DNA from: Bartonella grahamii ATCC 700132
Lineage (GTDB): Bacteria > Pseudomonadota > Alphaproteobacteria > Rhizobiales > Rhizobiaceae
Assembly: GCF_000518085.1 (NCBI RefSeq)
Contig: NZ_JACX01000016.1
Coordinates: 1-41,132 of the forward strand
Direction: 5' to 3'
DNA: 41,132 nucleotides
This document shows positions 7,918 through 17,632 of the stretch, in pieces. Below the pieces are notes generated by a model. That model was not told where the DNA came from and made no database searches. It saw nothing but the letters and a program-made list of their open reading frames with translations. The stretch's first letter is position 1, and each line of letters starts with the position of its first letter. Position numbers and translations under genes: made by a program.

Positions 7918-7946
7918 TTGCCAATCTTCTGAAATTGCCTTATGAA
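7918..7946 (+). promoter_or_regulatory. Promoter of unit 5
   Basis: TTGCCA (7918-7923), 17-base spacer with AATCTT-CT-GAAATT, TATGAA (7941-7946), a poorer -10 than in the other units. The next 20 bases also hold TACTGTAATTTT, so the exact -10 is uncertain. Confidence 0.5.
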
Positions 7947-7951
7947 AGAAT

Positions 7952-8168
7952 ACTGTAATTTTGATCGTCTACGCAACGATCAATAGGGAAGACAAGCCCT
8001 AAGTCCGAGCGTACAATTGAACCCACTTTTGTGGGTGTCCCGGGATTCCGGGAGATTTTGCTATGTCCAGGTGCGATGAGCACTAAAAGCAAAATGCTGA
8101 CTCGGACTCAGTACTTGTTACTCCCGGAATACCAATGCGAGGGCGCTCGCAACCGGAGGGGGCTTGAA
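7952..8168 (+). ncRNA. Brt-like structured leader RNA, unit 5
   Basis: Leader with the same ordered elements as unit 2: TTGATCGTCTACGCAACGATCAA stem region, CCCAC/GTGGG hairpin, ATTCCGGGAG / CTCCCGGAAT pair, GCGAGGGCGCTCGC hairpin and ribosome binding site GGAGGGGG. An ATG at 8031 opens a frame through it into the regulator, but that frame would translate the conserved RNA structure and is not used. Confidence 0.75.
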
Positions 8169-8540
8169 GTGCGAACCAAAAATCCAAATTTTATTGATAT
8201 TTCTATAGGTAAAAGAATTCGTCACAGACGCATTTCAATGGGACTTTCCCAAAAAGAATTAGGAAGCTATTTAGGTGTCAGTTTTCAACAAATCCAAAAA
8301 TACGAAAAAGGCTTAAATCGTGTAAGCGCAGGGTGTTTACTCGAAATCGCCCAAAAACTGGATGTTCCCATAAGCTTTTTTTATGCAGACATTGCTACAA
8401 AAGAAGATATCTCAACAAAAGAAACTCTCTTACACCACGATCAATACACCTATAGCGAAAAAGAACACACCCTTTTGAAAAACTTTAGAGAACTCAAAGC
8501 GAAAAAACAAAAAGCAATCTTGTGGCTGATGTCTGATTAA
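8169..8540 (+). CDS. XRE-family regulator, Trp-like, unit 5
   Basis: A 123-residue paralogue starting at GTG after GGAGGGGGCTTGAA. Helix-turn-helix at about 13-66 (LSQKELGSYLGVSFQQIQKYEKG), linker with the KEDISTKET motif shared with unit 1, conserved charged tail ending LWLMSD. Linker resembles unit 1 while the HTH and downstream spacer resemble unit 2, so gene conversion between copies is likely. As with its sisters, autoregulation through the inverted repeat in the promoter spacer is a plausible inference. Confidence 0.85.
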   Translation: MRTKNPNFIDISIGKRIRHRRISMGLSQKELGSYLGVSFQQIQKYEKGLNRVSAGCLLEIAQKLDVPISFFYADIATKEDISTKETLLHHDQYTYSEKEHTLLKNFRELKAKKQKAILWLMSD

Positions 8541-8760
8541 GCAAAAGAGTAACAATTGACATTATTTGCCAATATCCAACTCCCCCTATAAACTTCAGAT
8601 CACCCACCCCTCAAAAGATGATGTTTCATCAAACGCGACAGATACGTCCTATTCTAAAATATTCTTGCCCCTTCACCACCCTAAAGTAAGATCACTGAAA
8701 GCACCGATCAATCCCTCTTCAAAAAGCAACTTTCCCCCTCTATTCCCTCACACCCTCTCT
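8541..8760. repeat. Spacer repeat R2 behind unit 5, then C/T-rich minisatellite
   Basis: Second copy of R2 (see 6341-6560), differing at only a few positions. It runs into a C/T-rich array at about 8745-8975 that resembles 6561-6800, and then into a CATTCCATGCCATGCCAAAA segment that also occurs at about 5040. Confidence 0.85.
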
Positions 8761-8975
8761 TCTCTCTCATCAACGCACCCTCGCCTCTTCATCCCAACCC
8801 CTCTCTTCATAGACTCTTCATCCCTCACATCCTCTCTTCTCTCTCGTCAATGCACCCGTCTCTTCATCCAAACTTCCCCTCCCTTCACAGACCCTTCATC
8901 CTCACACCCTCTCTTCTCTCTCATCAACGCACCCGCCCCTTCATCCAAACCCCTCCCTTCACAAATGCATCCCCC

Positions 8976-10188
8976 TAGTTCTCTGACCACATTCCATGCC
9001 ATGCCAAAAGCATACACACAGCACAAATCCTCCGCATCACTTTTACAGATATACATTTTTACGCTTTTACGTTATTACAGAAAGCAGAAAATCTGTAAAA
9101 AATGCATTACACAATAACGCTTTCAACAACTGTCTTTAAAATCTCACCTCCCTTTTCATTTAAATCCCCCTATTTTCACTTAAATCATAGGTATAAACCG
9201 CCCTATTATTTGCATTGACCAGCATAAAATTTTTCGACAAATTCTAGCTATCAAAAGGGTTCATAAGAAGCATTTTACGACTTTTAAAAGATTTTTTATT
9301 TACATCCAGTGCTTTCTTGTAACGTACGAGAATACATTTAATTGATTGACTATAAGAAAATTTGAAATGAGAGAACCTTTTCGTTTTTCTCATTCAACAT
9401 CCGCAACGATAACTTATCCTTATAAATCACCGTATTTTTTCGTAAGACAAAACGCACAAAACACAATATACTTGCGTTGCATATTCACACGCTTGTTTTA
9501 AAGAAAAATCTCTCAACGCTCATCACACCCATTTCGCAAACGCTATCCATAAAGGCATGGAAAAACCCCCATGAAGGGAATAAAATCCATTCAACCCTCC
9601 CTATCTTTACGTTTATGGAGGAACACACCGGCAGCATCACAAAAACTCTGCCAGCTCCCAATGTTGCGGACAACCTTCAGTTCAAGAGACAATTCATTAA
9701 AGGCATGGCTTTCTTGTACAGTTTTGACCCACATGACCCACTCACTTATGATGTGCAAGCAAGTCATTTTAATTGATTCAATATGAGAAAACGGGTGATG
9801 AGAAAATCTTATTATATTCAGCGTTGTGATTCAAGTTGAAAATGATGATTTATCATTATAAATCAACATATTAACAAAAAAGAGAGTCATCCAGACGCTT
9901 TATTTTTTCTAAAAAAGGCTTCACACTGAAAAAAACATCTAAAAATTAGATAAAAAAAAAGGTTTGCCTCTAATAAACAAACCCCTGTAGAAAATTATTC
10001 AGATAATTTTCAAAATTTTAAATTAATCCCTCTAAAAGCAGCAAAGATACTTCAGAAGCATCAAAATGAATACAAGAACTTATTTAACACAACGTTAAGA
10101 AAAATCAAGAAGAAAAAAATTTTATCGTTAATGCACCTTTAAAAAACGAGGCTTCTTAACCCACGCAGCTCAACAATTTGGGGCTGCC
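8976..10188. other. Long stretch without a convincing intact gene
   Basis: Contains two decayed relatives of one sequence: 9265-9440 and 9700-9870 share CTTTCTTGTA, TTTAATTGATT and a later CATCC/TTATAAATCA pattern. A 99-codon frame at 9477-9776 ends within the second. Its part LPAPNVADNLQFKRQFIKG has a frame-broken relative at 15,800-15,930, so it looks like a family remnant rather than a functional gene. An A-rich stretch with no open frame lies at 9880-10,140. Confidence 0.5.
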
Positions 10189-10407
10189 CTATAAACGCCT
10201 CCGACCAAACCCTTCATCTCCCTCAAAAGACCGTATAAAAGGTTCACAGAGCAAGTCTTCGCTAAAAAATACCAATCGCAAGCGCTCATAAAAGCCAGTG
10301 TTGGCATAAAAGATCAGATTATCGAATAATCTTGCTGAAATGTCTTCCCAATCAATAAAAAAGAAGCGGACTTTTAAATATTTCCGCCTCTTTAACAATA
10401 AAACCAT
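10189..10407 (-). CDS. Hypothetical protein downstream of dsbB
   Basis: A 72-residue open frame on the dsbB strand, starting 28 bp after the dsbB stop. The product is aromatic and charged (FFIDWEDISARLFDNLIFY, RLRLVFFSEDLL, IRSFEGDEGFG), not low complexity, and has no membrane segment long enough to call. No ribosome binding site is visible before the ATG, which weakens the call. A stretch of the weak frame at 18,019-18,264 (GNRLIF, RSFEGE) has a faint resemblance. Not recognised as any known family. Confidence 0.35.
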   Translation of the reverse strand: MVLLLKRRKYLKVRFFFIDWEDISARLFDNLIFYANTGFYERLRLVFFSEDLLCEPFIRSFEGDEGFGRRRL

Positions 10408-10435
10408 GATGAGGGATTATTTAAAAATTTCAAGA

Positions 10436-11011
10436 CTATGAAGGGAACCAATTTGATAACAATTCATACCTTACAGGATCATCGGCACATTGTCCACCAC
10501 CACATTCCAGTATGGTAGAAATCAAATTTGCCGCAATCAAAAACACAAATAAAAAACTTGCCGTTTTACTCAAGAATGGAAAAGGAGAAAATTCTTTGAA
10601 CTTGTGTGCCAATTCGCCTAAAATCATGACAAATGAGACAGCAAAGATACAAAGGACAGAAATAATGAAGGCCCAAGTATAAAAATGCAATCCAAAGAAC
10701 GTTGAACCATATCCCAAATCATCAGGTGTTATGTGCAAAAACACTTGCCGTGCTGCAACGGCACTCGTTACCATACAACCGAGAATAACCATACCATAAT
10801 GGGTATTTTTCACCTTATGGTGAATATTGAGCAAGAACCCACAACCTGCCAGCATCAATCCAACGCGCTGTAGCAAACAAAGGGGACAAGGTAACTCAAA
10901 CTTTACCAATTGATAATAAAAAGCCACCACCAAAACAATGGATAACCCAATGAGTCCTAGCGTATTCATAAAGATGACGAAGTGAGGATTTTTTTGTTCA
11001 ACTTGTTCCAT
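10436..11011 (-). CDS. dsbB: Disulfide bond formation protein, DsbB family
   Basis: A 191-residue inner-membrane protein with four or five hydrophobic helices (about 13-33, 50-64, 73-90, 106-133, 147-168). CPLC at residues 42-45 just after the first helix, followed by LLQR, is the DsbB signature that passes electrons to quinone. A second cysteine pair, C170 and C175 in ECGGGQCADDP, lies near the C-terminus and would exchange with the periplasmic oxidase DsbA. No dsbA lies in the window. It starts 10 bp behind the DUF5993 gene on the same strand; this pair recurs in alphaproteobacteria and implies one transcript. Confidence 0.9.
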   Translation of the reverse strand: MEQVEQKNPHFVIFMNTLGLIGLSIVLVVAFYYQLVKFELPCPLCLLQRVGLMLAGCGFLLNIHHKVKNTHYGMVILGCMVTSAVAARQVFLHITPDDLGYGSTFFGLHFYTWAFIISVLCIFAVSFVMILGELAHKFKEFSPFPFLSKTASFLFVFLIAANLISTILECGGGQCADDPVRYELLSNWFPS

Positions 11012-11021
11012 GGCTATTCTC

Positions 11022-11174
11022 TCAAAAAGATAAATTTAAAGTAGAAGTTGCGTGATGATTGAAAGTGAGAAGAATGACAACGAATAAAATTGCCCACAAA
11101 GCATAACTTATATTTTTTTTGCCATACATAGTCGTTATTGCAGTACCTAAAGCGATTAAAAATGGAAAAAACAT
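11022..11174 (-). CDS. Small membrane protein, DUF5993 family
   Basis: A 50-residue protein, too short for most gene finders. It begins MFFPFLIALGTAITTMYGKK, has a second hydrophobic segment (YALWAILFVVILLTF) and ends NHHATSTLNLSF. That W…F-x-HHAT-x-x-LN-hydrophobic end is the hallmark of DUF5993 proteins, which sit beside dsbB. AAGGAG stands ten bases before the ATG. Function unknown; the tight link (10 bp) to dsbB suggests a partner or accessory role in disulfide formation, which is inference. Confidence 0.82.
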   Translation of the reverse strand: MFFPFLIALGTAITTMYGKKNISYALWAILFVVILLTFNHHATSTLNLSF

Positions 11175-11987
11175 AGCTTTAAATCTCCTTTACATCTGGT
11201 GTTTAACTCTTAATTTATTTCAGCTTCCACCATTATTACAAAATTGGGCAAAAAAGAGACCATGGATTTATTATTCACAATTCGTCATTCACTTTTCTTG
11301 TCATACTATCTAAGTGAAAAAACAAAGAACCATATAATCGCTAAGAAACACATCTCAACAAAAGCACAAAAGCGCTGATTATTCGCTTCCCTTTATATCA
11401 GCTATTATTAAAGATATATCAACGATTACAAAGAGCATATTCCCCCACTCAATTAAAAGAATCACTTGAACAGCAAAATAAATAGCCTTTGAAATTAAGA
11501 GATCGATATCTCTTTTTTCTCAAAAAAATATCCTCACTTTGCAACGCATTTTCGCCATAAAAATCTCTTTTTCTCATGAGCAATTTTTCAAATTGCAGCA
11601 GATTTCATAATATATGGTGACCATGTTTATTTTGGCAAATAAAAATGAGACATTTTTAAAAAAACGTACAATCAATGGCTTTCCCCTAATATATTTTTTC
11701 CTCTTACCTTAAATAAACGACAATCCCGCAGCTCAACAGCCTCATAGGTCCAATACCACCCCTTAACACCTCCCCTCAAAATTCATCCCTCCCCCTCAAA
11801 AGAAGTGCTTCATAACCTTCAATACTTTAATTTTTCATCTCTCAAAATCCCCCTTTAAATTTTTAGCTTTCCATCTTATTTGAAAAATAACTGTTTCTCT
11901 GTCATCAATTGGCTTTGCAAAGAGAATATAAAACTTTAAAAAAAATAATGATAAAGAATCGCATTGAACCTTTGAAAAGGATGGTGA
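11175..11987. other. Intergenic region, dsbB operon / purE
   Basis: About 810 AT-rich bases between divergent transcription units. It must contain both promoters but no clear -35/-10 pair stands out. No open frame with a ribosome binding site and no strong hairpin were seen. Confidence 0.5.
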
Positions 11988-12485
11988 ATGATGAAAAAAT
12001 CATGTGATGTCGCGATTTTAATGGGGAGCCAATCGGATTGGCAAACGATGTGCCATAGTGCAGATGTTTTGACAAATCTTGGTATTTCTCATAGTTCGCA
12101 TATTGTCTCAGCACACCGAACTCCTGAACGCCTTTATCAATTTGCAAAAGAAGCAAAAGACGCAGGATTTAAAGTTTTAATTGCCGGTGCAGGGGGTGCA
12201 GCGCATCTTCCTGGTATGCTAGCAGCCCTTACGCCTCTTCCTGTTTTTGGCGTTCCAGTGCACTCTCATTCTCTTTCTGGTCAAGATTCTTTGCTTTCAA
12301 TTGTGCAAATGCCAGCAGGGATACCCGTTGGCACATTAGCAATTGGCAAAGCAGGTGCAATTAATGCAGCACTTTTAGCCGCTGCCGTTATGGCCATTTA
12401 TGATCATGATCTCGCCCAGCGATTACAAGATTGGCGTCAACAACAAACAGCCAATGTCGCCAAAACGCCTGTAACGGAGGTTTAA
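11988..12485 (+). CDS. purE: N5-carboxyaminoimidazole ribonucleotide mutase
   Basis: A 165-residue class I PurE, which moves the carboxyl group of N5-CAIR to carbon 4 in purine biosynthesis. Family motifs are in order: MGSQSDW (12-18), SAHRTPERL (41-49) with the catalytic histidine, [11 protein letters not shown], and the [25 protein letters not shown] block. The ATG at 11988 is followed at once by a second ATG; either gives the normal N-terminus, with AAAAGG 6-9 bases upstream. purK follows after a single base, so the two subunit genes are translationally coupled. Confidence 0.97.
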   Translation: MMKKSCDVAILMGSQSDWQTMCHSADVLTNLGISHSSHIVSAHRTPERLYQFAKEAKDAGFKVLIAGAGGAAHLPGMLAALTPLPVFGVPVHSHSLSGQDSLLSIVQMPAGIPVGTLAIGKAGAINAALLAAAVMAIYDHDLAQRLQDWRQQQTANVAKTPVTEV

Positions 12486-12486
12486 A

Positions 12487-13638
12487 ATGGCACCGTTTTC
12501 CAACACGCCCCCCTCATCCAACACGCCACCCTCATCTAACACCCCCTCACCTAACATGTTACCTCCAGGCAGCGTCATTGGTTTAATCGGCGGCGGACAG
12601 TTAGCACGGATGCTCGCCATAGCGGCCGCAGAATTAGGATTTCGAACAGTTATTTTTTGCCCTGAAGCCGATTGCCCAGCCGCTCAAACAGCAAACAGCC
12701 ATATTATTGCCTCCTATGACGATACATCAGCTTTAGATCATTTTATTTCTCAGTGTGATGTTGTCAGCTATGAATTTGAAAATCTTTCGCTTCAAACGGT
12801 TCAATATGTAGAGAAGAGTAAGCCTGTTTATCCTTCTTCCAAAGCATTAGAGATCACGCAAGATCGACTTTTTGAGAAGCAATTTTTGCGCGATCAAGGG
12901 ATTGGCACCGCCTCATGGTATGCTGTTGACAATTCTTCTTCTCTTCTTTCTGGTCTCGATGCCTTAGGCGAACGTGGTCTTTTAAAGACGCGTCGTTTTG
13001 GTTATGACGGAAAAAACCAGATCAAACTTGACCGCCCCAATGAACAAACCCGTAACGAAGCCTTAAGGACTTTTCAGGAGCAGCCTTGTATTTTGGAAGA
13101 AATAGTTCCTTTTTTATCAGAAATTTCGGTTCTCTCGGCTCGCACAAAACAAGGGGAACATATTTTTTATGATTGCCCTGAAAACCAACATAAAAACGGA
13201 ATTCTTCATAAATCCTTTGTTCCATCACATATTCCACTTGACGTGCAAAAATCAGCCCAAGAAATCAGCCTAACAGTAATGAATGCGCTCGATTATGTTG
13301 GTGTTCTTTGTATTGAGTTTTTTGTCTTAACGGATGGTCATCTTTTAGTAAATGAACTCGCGCCGCGTGTCCATAATTCTGGTCATTGGACACAAAAAGC
13401 ATGCATAACTTCACAATTTGAACAGCATATCCGTGCTATTTGCGGACTTCCCTTAGGCAGCACATACCGTCATAGCGATTGCCAAATGACAAATCTTCTT
13501 GGGAACAATTTAAGCACGTTAAAATATTTTCTCACGCAAGAGCGCACCTCAATCCATTTATATGGCAAAAGCACTGTTCAACCCTACCGCAAAATGGGGC
13601 ATGTCATCCAATTAATGGGACCAGTGAGCAAATCTTAA
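12487..13638 (+). CDS. purK: N5-carboxyaminoimidazole ribonucleotide synthase
   Basis: A 383-residue ATP-grasp enzyme making N5-CAIR from AIR, ATP and bicarbonate, the substrate of PurE. After residue 25 come IGLIGGGQLARMLAIAAAELGF, then the ATP-grasp elements GLLKTRRFGYDGKNQ, EEIVPFLSEISV, and the metal-binding segment NELAPRVHNSGHWTQ. The first ~24 residues are an odd Pro/Ser/Asn repeat (SNTPPSSNTPPSSNTPSPN) before the usual start. The ATG at 12487 is kept since GGAGG lies six bases before it, whereas the ATG at 12556 (MLPPGSVIG) has none. A noncoding echo of this 5' end occurs after the gene at about 13,933. Confidence 0.96.
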   Translation: MAPFSNTPPSSNTPPSSNTPSPNMLPPGSVIGLIGGGQLARMLAIAAAELGFRTVIFCPEADCPAAQTANSHIIASYDDTSALDHFISQCDVVSYEFENLSLQTVQYVEKSKPVYPSSKALEITQDRLFEKQFLRDQGIGTASWYAVDNSSSLLSGLDALGERGLLKTRRFGYDGKNQIKLDRPNEQTRNEALRTFQEQPCILEEIVPFLSEISVLSARTKQGEHIFYDCPENQHKNGILHKSFVPSHIPLDVQKSAQEISLTVMNALDYVGVLCIEFFVLTDGHLLVNELAPRVHNSGHWTQKACITSQFEQHIRAICGLPLGSTYRHSDCQMTNLLGNNLSTLKYFLTQERTSIHLYGKSTVQPYRKMGHVIQLMGPVSKS

Positions 13639-14921
13639 CGCTCACACATAAAAACGCTTTTGCCCCCAATGAACTGAAAAACAACCTCTCCCCTCACACC
13701 GATATCCAGCGGTTCAAATCGCGCGCACCCCTAACCTTTTAACTTTCCCCTGACATAGCGCGCGCGCCCTACAAGTCCTGCTCTTTTAAAAACATCACCT
13801 CTTCTCGCCCACAAACTGCTTCACATCTCATCCACCCTCAAAAACAAATCTTCATTCCACACCGATTGACTATCCATGCGGCTCAACAAACGCTCCCCCC
13901 CTTTCAACCCTTCTTTCCCACCCAAAACTCTGTCCCCCTCTTCATCCAACACCCCCCCCTCATCCAACATGTTACCTCTAGGCATCATTATTCTCCCATG
14001 ATAACGGCAGCCCCTTCATTTTTCTTTTAATCCCAATCTTTAGGAAATAAACTGATCTATTGCGCCCATAGATACCAATCCACGATGCGCTTTTATTGCC
14101 TCTAGCTTATCTTCTTATGTTTATTCTTACACAAAAGCATTTTCACAAAAGCATGAGTTTTGTTTTCTCATAAAATCGCTGAGAGGTAAAACCTATTACT
14201 CTCCCCAAACAACTCTCGCAAACGCAGCCCAATATTGATCAGAAGATAGCCCCTCCAGCATAGCAACTTTCCTCTCTCTCTTTCTCTTTTTTCCTTAACG
14301 GATAGAGGGCTTTCTCCTTTTGTTCATCCGCTCCACATCTTTCTCGAAAAAGTTTTCCTCAACGTCCCTCAACAGCTTAAATTTCTTCTTTACAGATCAA
14401 TTTTTCTTCTCTCACGCTCCCCCTCTTTTCAGCGCATCAATTTTCCCACCTTTTCTTTAAATTATAAGGCGCATTACCACCGTATAATGCTCACTGGTTT
14501 TATGGCATATCTTTATTGCATCCCGCACAGTTCTTTATGAACTCCCTTATCGTAAGCGTACTTTGTTTACGCATACTCTCACCCACAAAAGACTCTCTGT
14601 AACTCTCTATCCTGCTCAACAATGACATTCGTCAAGACCATCAGACCCGCAAACACTTCACGAAGTTCCCTCAATTTTCGCGCTGCAAGCTTCTTTGAAG
14701 AGCACCTAATAGCACCCTTAATTGACTAAGTATAAATGTTTGTTTTATTATCCTGATAAAGCTAAATTATACTTGTTTATACTATCGTTTTAATACTATC
14801 ATTGCCTTTAAAACGCTCATTTAGCGAAAAAATACTTCATTTCTAAAAATAATGAAGCAACTTTAAATGAGGCACAGCCTGTTCCTCCCCAAAAAAACGG
14901 AGAGGGGGTCCATTCAGACAC
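13639..14921. other. Long C/T-rich spacer without a gene
   Basis: About 1.28 kb. The most notable content is 13,933-13,990, which repeats the 5' end of purK (CATCCAACAC, CCCTCATCCAACATGTTACC, AGGCATCATTA) without an open frame. The rest is C/T-rich to about 14,450 and then AT-rich; no RNA gene was recognised. Confidence 0.6.
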
Positions 14922-15185
14922 ATGCTATTCCTCTTTCTTTTAACCTTTCGTAAACCCATTGTTCTCGTAACGAAAGTCTTCGCAATAGGCTTTTTATTAA
15001 TGACAGGAATTCTTTGTCTAGTATACCTCGCGGGAGGAAGAGAGTCCCTGCCCCTATCGGTCGGGATACCAATGATCATTACATCAGCTCTCTTTGGCAT
15101 TGGCAACATGTATATAAATTGGTATTATGACATACTTTTATTACGTCTCTCCCCAGACAATGTGAACCTTTCACTCTTTCAATAA
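14922..15185 (+). CDS. Hypothetical small membrane protein
   Basis: An 87-residue product with two or three hydrophobic segments: FLFLLTFRKPIVLVTKVFAIGFLLMTGILCLVYLAGG (about 2-40) and LSVGIPMIITSALFGIGNMYINWYY (about 45-70), ending in a polar tail. GGAGAGGGGG lies some 13 bases before the ATG, rather far but the only candidate. The hydrophobic pattern and amino acid use are protein-like, unlike the low-complexity frames around it. No family recognised; isolated on both sides by long spacers. Confidence 0.45.
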   Translation: MLFLFLLTFRKPIVLVTKVFAIGFLLMTGILCLVYLAGGRESLPLSVGIPMIITSALFGIGNMYINWYYDILLLRLSPDNVNLSLFQ

Positions 15186-16579
15186 ACATCATCATAGACA
15201 CCCTTGGGAAGGTCACATTTTTCTACAGCATGGATATTAAAAGGAATTCAAACTATCCACATTCAAGAGCCAAAGTGTATTCTCAGTATACTGGCTCCCT
15301 CACCGGATAATTTGAATTCCCCATCCGCTTGACAATATCCAGCAATCCACCCCACGTAGAAATACACGTAGAAATCATTGGGGTGCAAAAAATCATAAGC
15401 TATTGCCTTCAAAGAGAAATTTATGCATAATCTTTCACTCTAACAGCACAGATTTGATCCCTCATTAAAAGTGCCAAGCGCGCCGCTCCGTTCCTGATCT
15501 CTACGTCAAAGATATAATCACAGGATATGATTACAGCACTAAGCCTATCCATTCCCAAACATCCTCTTCACCCCTCACGTAAAATAAAAACCTCAAACAG
15601 AAGATACTTGTATTACCAATTTACGCGCTTATTTTAACACGCGCTTATTTTAAAGAAACATTTGGCCAATGCACATTGCCACCACTTCACAACAACCCCC
15701 TATCATAGAGTATAAAAGCTCTCGGGTAAAATAGCTTAAACATTCATAGTGCAACCACCCTCTTCAAGCTTATAAAGCGTAAACGCCAGCCTCATCACAC
15801 CGTTTTGCCAGTCCCCAATGTTGCAACACTCTCTTGCACTTGAAAGCATTTATAAAAAAACCGTACTCTTCAAGTGTTTTTACCCATACACCAATCCCGC
15901 TTGTGATACGCAAGCAGCAAATGCTATGGTTAAAGATGCACAGATTGGCAATGAAAAAACCTTAACACTATGCGAGACTCTTAAGTTTGCTATGTTTACT
16001 ATGAACAGTAGAACTTGATCCTTATCAATTCATCCCTTTATGTCTTCATCATGCAATTTATTTTCTAGGTTTTAAGAGCAAACTTTAAGACCTCACACAC
16101 TAACAAAAAACACCTCATGGTATAAATTTTACATAAGCCTTCTACACCGCCTAAACGATGATATTTTACGGAAAAACAGGTTTCTCTTCTCACAAATGAG
16201 AAGCTTTTACTTGTTTCCACTTTTTATTCTTCTTTTTTGCGAGAATATTTTTACCTTCAAGGCAACCATTAACACACTATAGGAAATGTATAATACACCC
16301 TTGACAAGAATAAGACTTCTTGTTAGATCTTTCTTACTTTTTTTGCAATTTTCACTTATTCGTTGTGCTAATGAAGTGTGTCAATGCGTGCCTTAAGAGT
16401 GCGCTTTTCTTTTTGTGATCACAGTGAAAAAGTGTGTCGTGTGATATTATGATGCAGATACGATATCGCAGTGCAATGTTCACAGAGTGAACAGTGTATT
16501 GGGGTTTTGGTATTGTATTTTCGTGTTTTAATGTTGTATTATAGTGTTGTGTTACATAAACTGTTTAACGGTGAATATG
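15186..16579. other. Long spacer with a decayed relative of the 9.5-kb sequence
   Basis: About 1.4 kb without a convincing gene. 15,630-15,930 aligns, with many changes and broken frame, to 9,480-9,760 (for example GCCAGTCCCCAATGTTGC against GCCAGCTCCCAATGTTGC). The last 150 bases carry the rpmJ upstream region, rich in GTGT and TGTATT repeats. Confidence 0.5.
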
Positions 16580-16705
16580 ATGAAAATTAAAAATTCGCTT
16601 AAAGCACTAAAGGAGCGCCACCGTAACAATCGTTTGGTGCGTCGTAAGGGTCGTATTTATATTCTTAATAAAACGAACCCACGTTTTAGAGCGCGTCAGG
16701 GCTAA
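16580..16705 (+). CDS. rpmJ: 50S ribosomal protein L36 (bL36)
   Basis: A 41-residue protein, [14 protein letters not shown] then [21 protein letters not shown], the standard alphaproteobacterial L36 of the type lacking the zinc-binding cysteines (C-minus paralogue). An ATG directly before this one (16,577) would add one methionine. The gene is followed after 24 bases by a terminator, so it is transcribed alone. Protein of the large subunit near the peptidyl transferase region. Confidence 0.95.
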   Translation: MKIKNSLKALKERHRNNRLVRRKGRIYILNKTNPRFRARQG

Positions 16706-16729
16706 TTCTTTTAGGATTAATGTTTTTAT

Positions 16730-16759
16730 GCCTACTTTTTGTAGGCTTAAAAATTTTTT
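16730..16759 (+). terminator. Rho-independent terminator of rpmJ
   Basis: GCCTAC (16,730-16,735), a T5 loop, GTAGGC (16,741-16,746), then TTAAAAATTTTTTC. Stem of six pairs with a short spacer before the U-run. Confidence 0.7.
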
Positions 16760-16846
16760 CTTAAAGTTTTTTTGGTTATAAGTCCGTTGGTTACGAGTCC
16801 ATTGTTTGATAATATTTGGTGATTTATCTTTTGGGGGCTTGTTTTT

Positions 16847-17632
16847 ATGGATTCTTCTATTTTTCTAAAAGCTTTTCGATTTTTTCAGCTGCGTTTTTTC
16901 TGTATTTTCCAGCGCATTTTTTTTCTTTTCTTTGTTGGCATTTTTTGTTTTGTTCCCTCGAGCTATGGGCAAAATCCTCCTTCGCTTCCTGAAGATCGTC
17001 CTTCTCCACAATCGCTTTTACCATTAGATGATCTTATTCCCAATTCTCCAGCCCCTTCCTCAATGCCCTCTGATTCTGATTTGTCTGCGATTACTCTTGA
17101 AGATTTTGACAAAGAGCAGCTTTCCCATGTTGACAGAGTTAAGCAACGCAAAGAAGCCGAAATTTTACGTTTACTGAAAGAGTTGAAATATTGTGCTGAT
17201 GTTTCTCAAGCGAAAAAGATCAGTCAACAACTTCAACATTTATGGTCCCAATCGGGGAGCGAGACGATTGATCTTTTAATGTCATGGGCTGAAAATGCAA
17301 TCAGTAGCGACGATTATGGACTTGCACTTGATTATATTGATAATGCTATTGCACTTTTACCTACTCACGCTGAAGCTTGGGTAAGACGTGCTTGGATTCA
17401 CATTCAACTAAACGATTTCAAGCTTGCCATGCTTGATCTCAACCATGCTCTTAAACTTGAGCCGCGCAACTATATAGCTTTTTTTGAACTTGGCGTCACC
17501 ATGGAAGCAACAGAGCGTCCAAAACTTGCCATTAAAGCTTATGAAACAGCATTAGAGTATTACCCCCAAATGCGGAGGATTCAAAAGCGCGTGCAAGCTC
17601 TGTTAGACGAACAATCACCGCAATCTCTTTGA
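16847..17632 (+). CDS. Exported tetratricopeptide-repeat protein
   Basis: A 261-residue protein. A long hydrophobic N-terminus (about 10-42, very Phe-rich, ending SSYGQ) looks like a signal peptide or anchor. A Pro/Ser linker (about 43-80) follows, then a helical region and at least two TPR units: residues about 160-190 (LALDYIDNAIALLPTHAEAW) and 194-245 (LAMLDLNHALKLEPRNYIAF, LAIKAYETALEYYPQ). TPRs bind partner proteins; the partner is unknown. A TPR gene behind rpmJ is a common arrangement in Hyphomicrobiales. The ATG follows a GGGGGC purine tract at about 8 bases. Confidence 0.85.
   Translation: MDSSIFLKAFRFFQLRFFCIFQRIFFLFFVGIFCFVPSSYGQNPPSLPEDRPSPQSLLPLDDLIPNSPAPSSMPSDSDLSAITLEDFDKEQLSHVDRVKQRKEAEILRLLKELKYCADVSQAKKISQQLQHLWSQSGSETIDLLMSWAENAISSDDYGLALDYIDNAIALLPTHAEAWVRRAWIHIQLNDFKLAMLDLNHALKLEPRNYIAFFELGVTMEATERPKLAIKAYETALEYYPQMRRIQKRVQALLDEQSPQSL

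Noticed and set aside
8031-8168. Longer start (ATG 8031) for the unit 5 regulator, and similar long frames for units 6, 7 and 8
   Set aside because: The extension would translate the conserved leader RNA; GTG starts with strong ribosome binding sites are at the same place in all copies.
9477-9776. 99-codon frame as a gene
   Set aside because: No ribosome binding site, and its relative at 15.8 kb is frame-broken; treated as a remnant.
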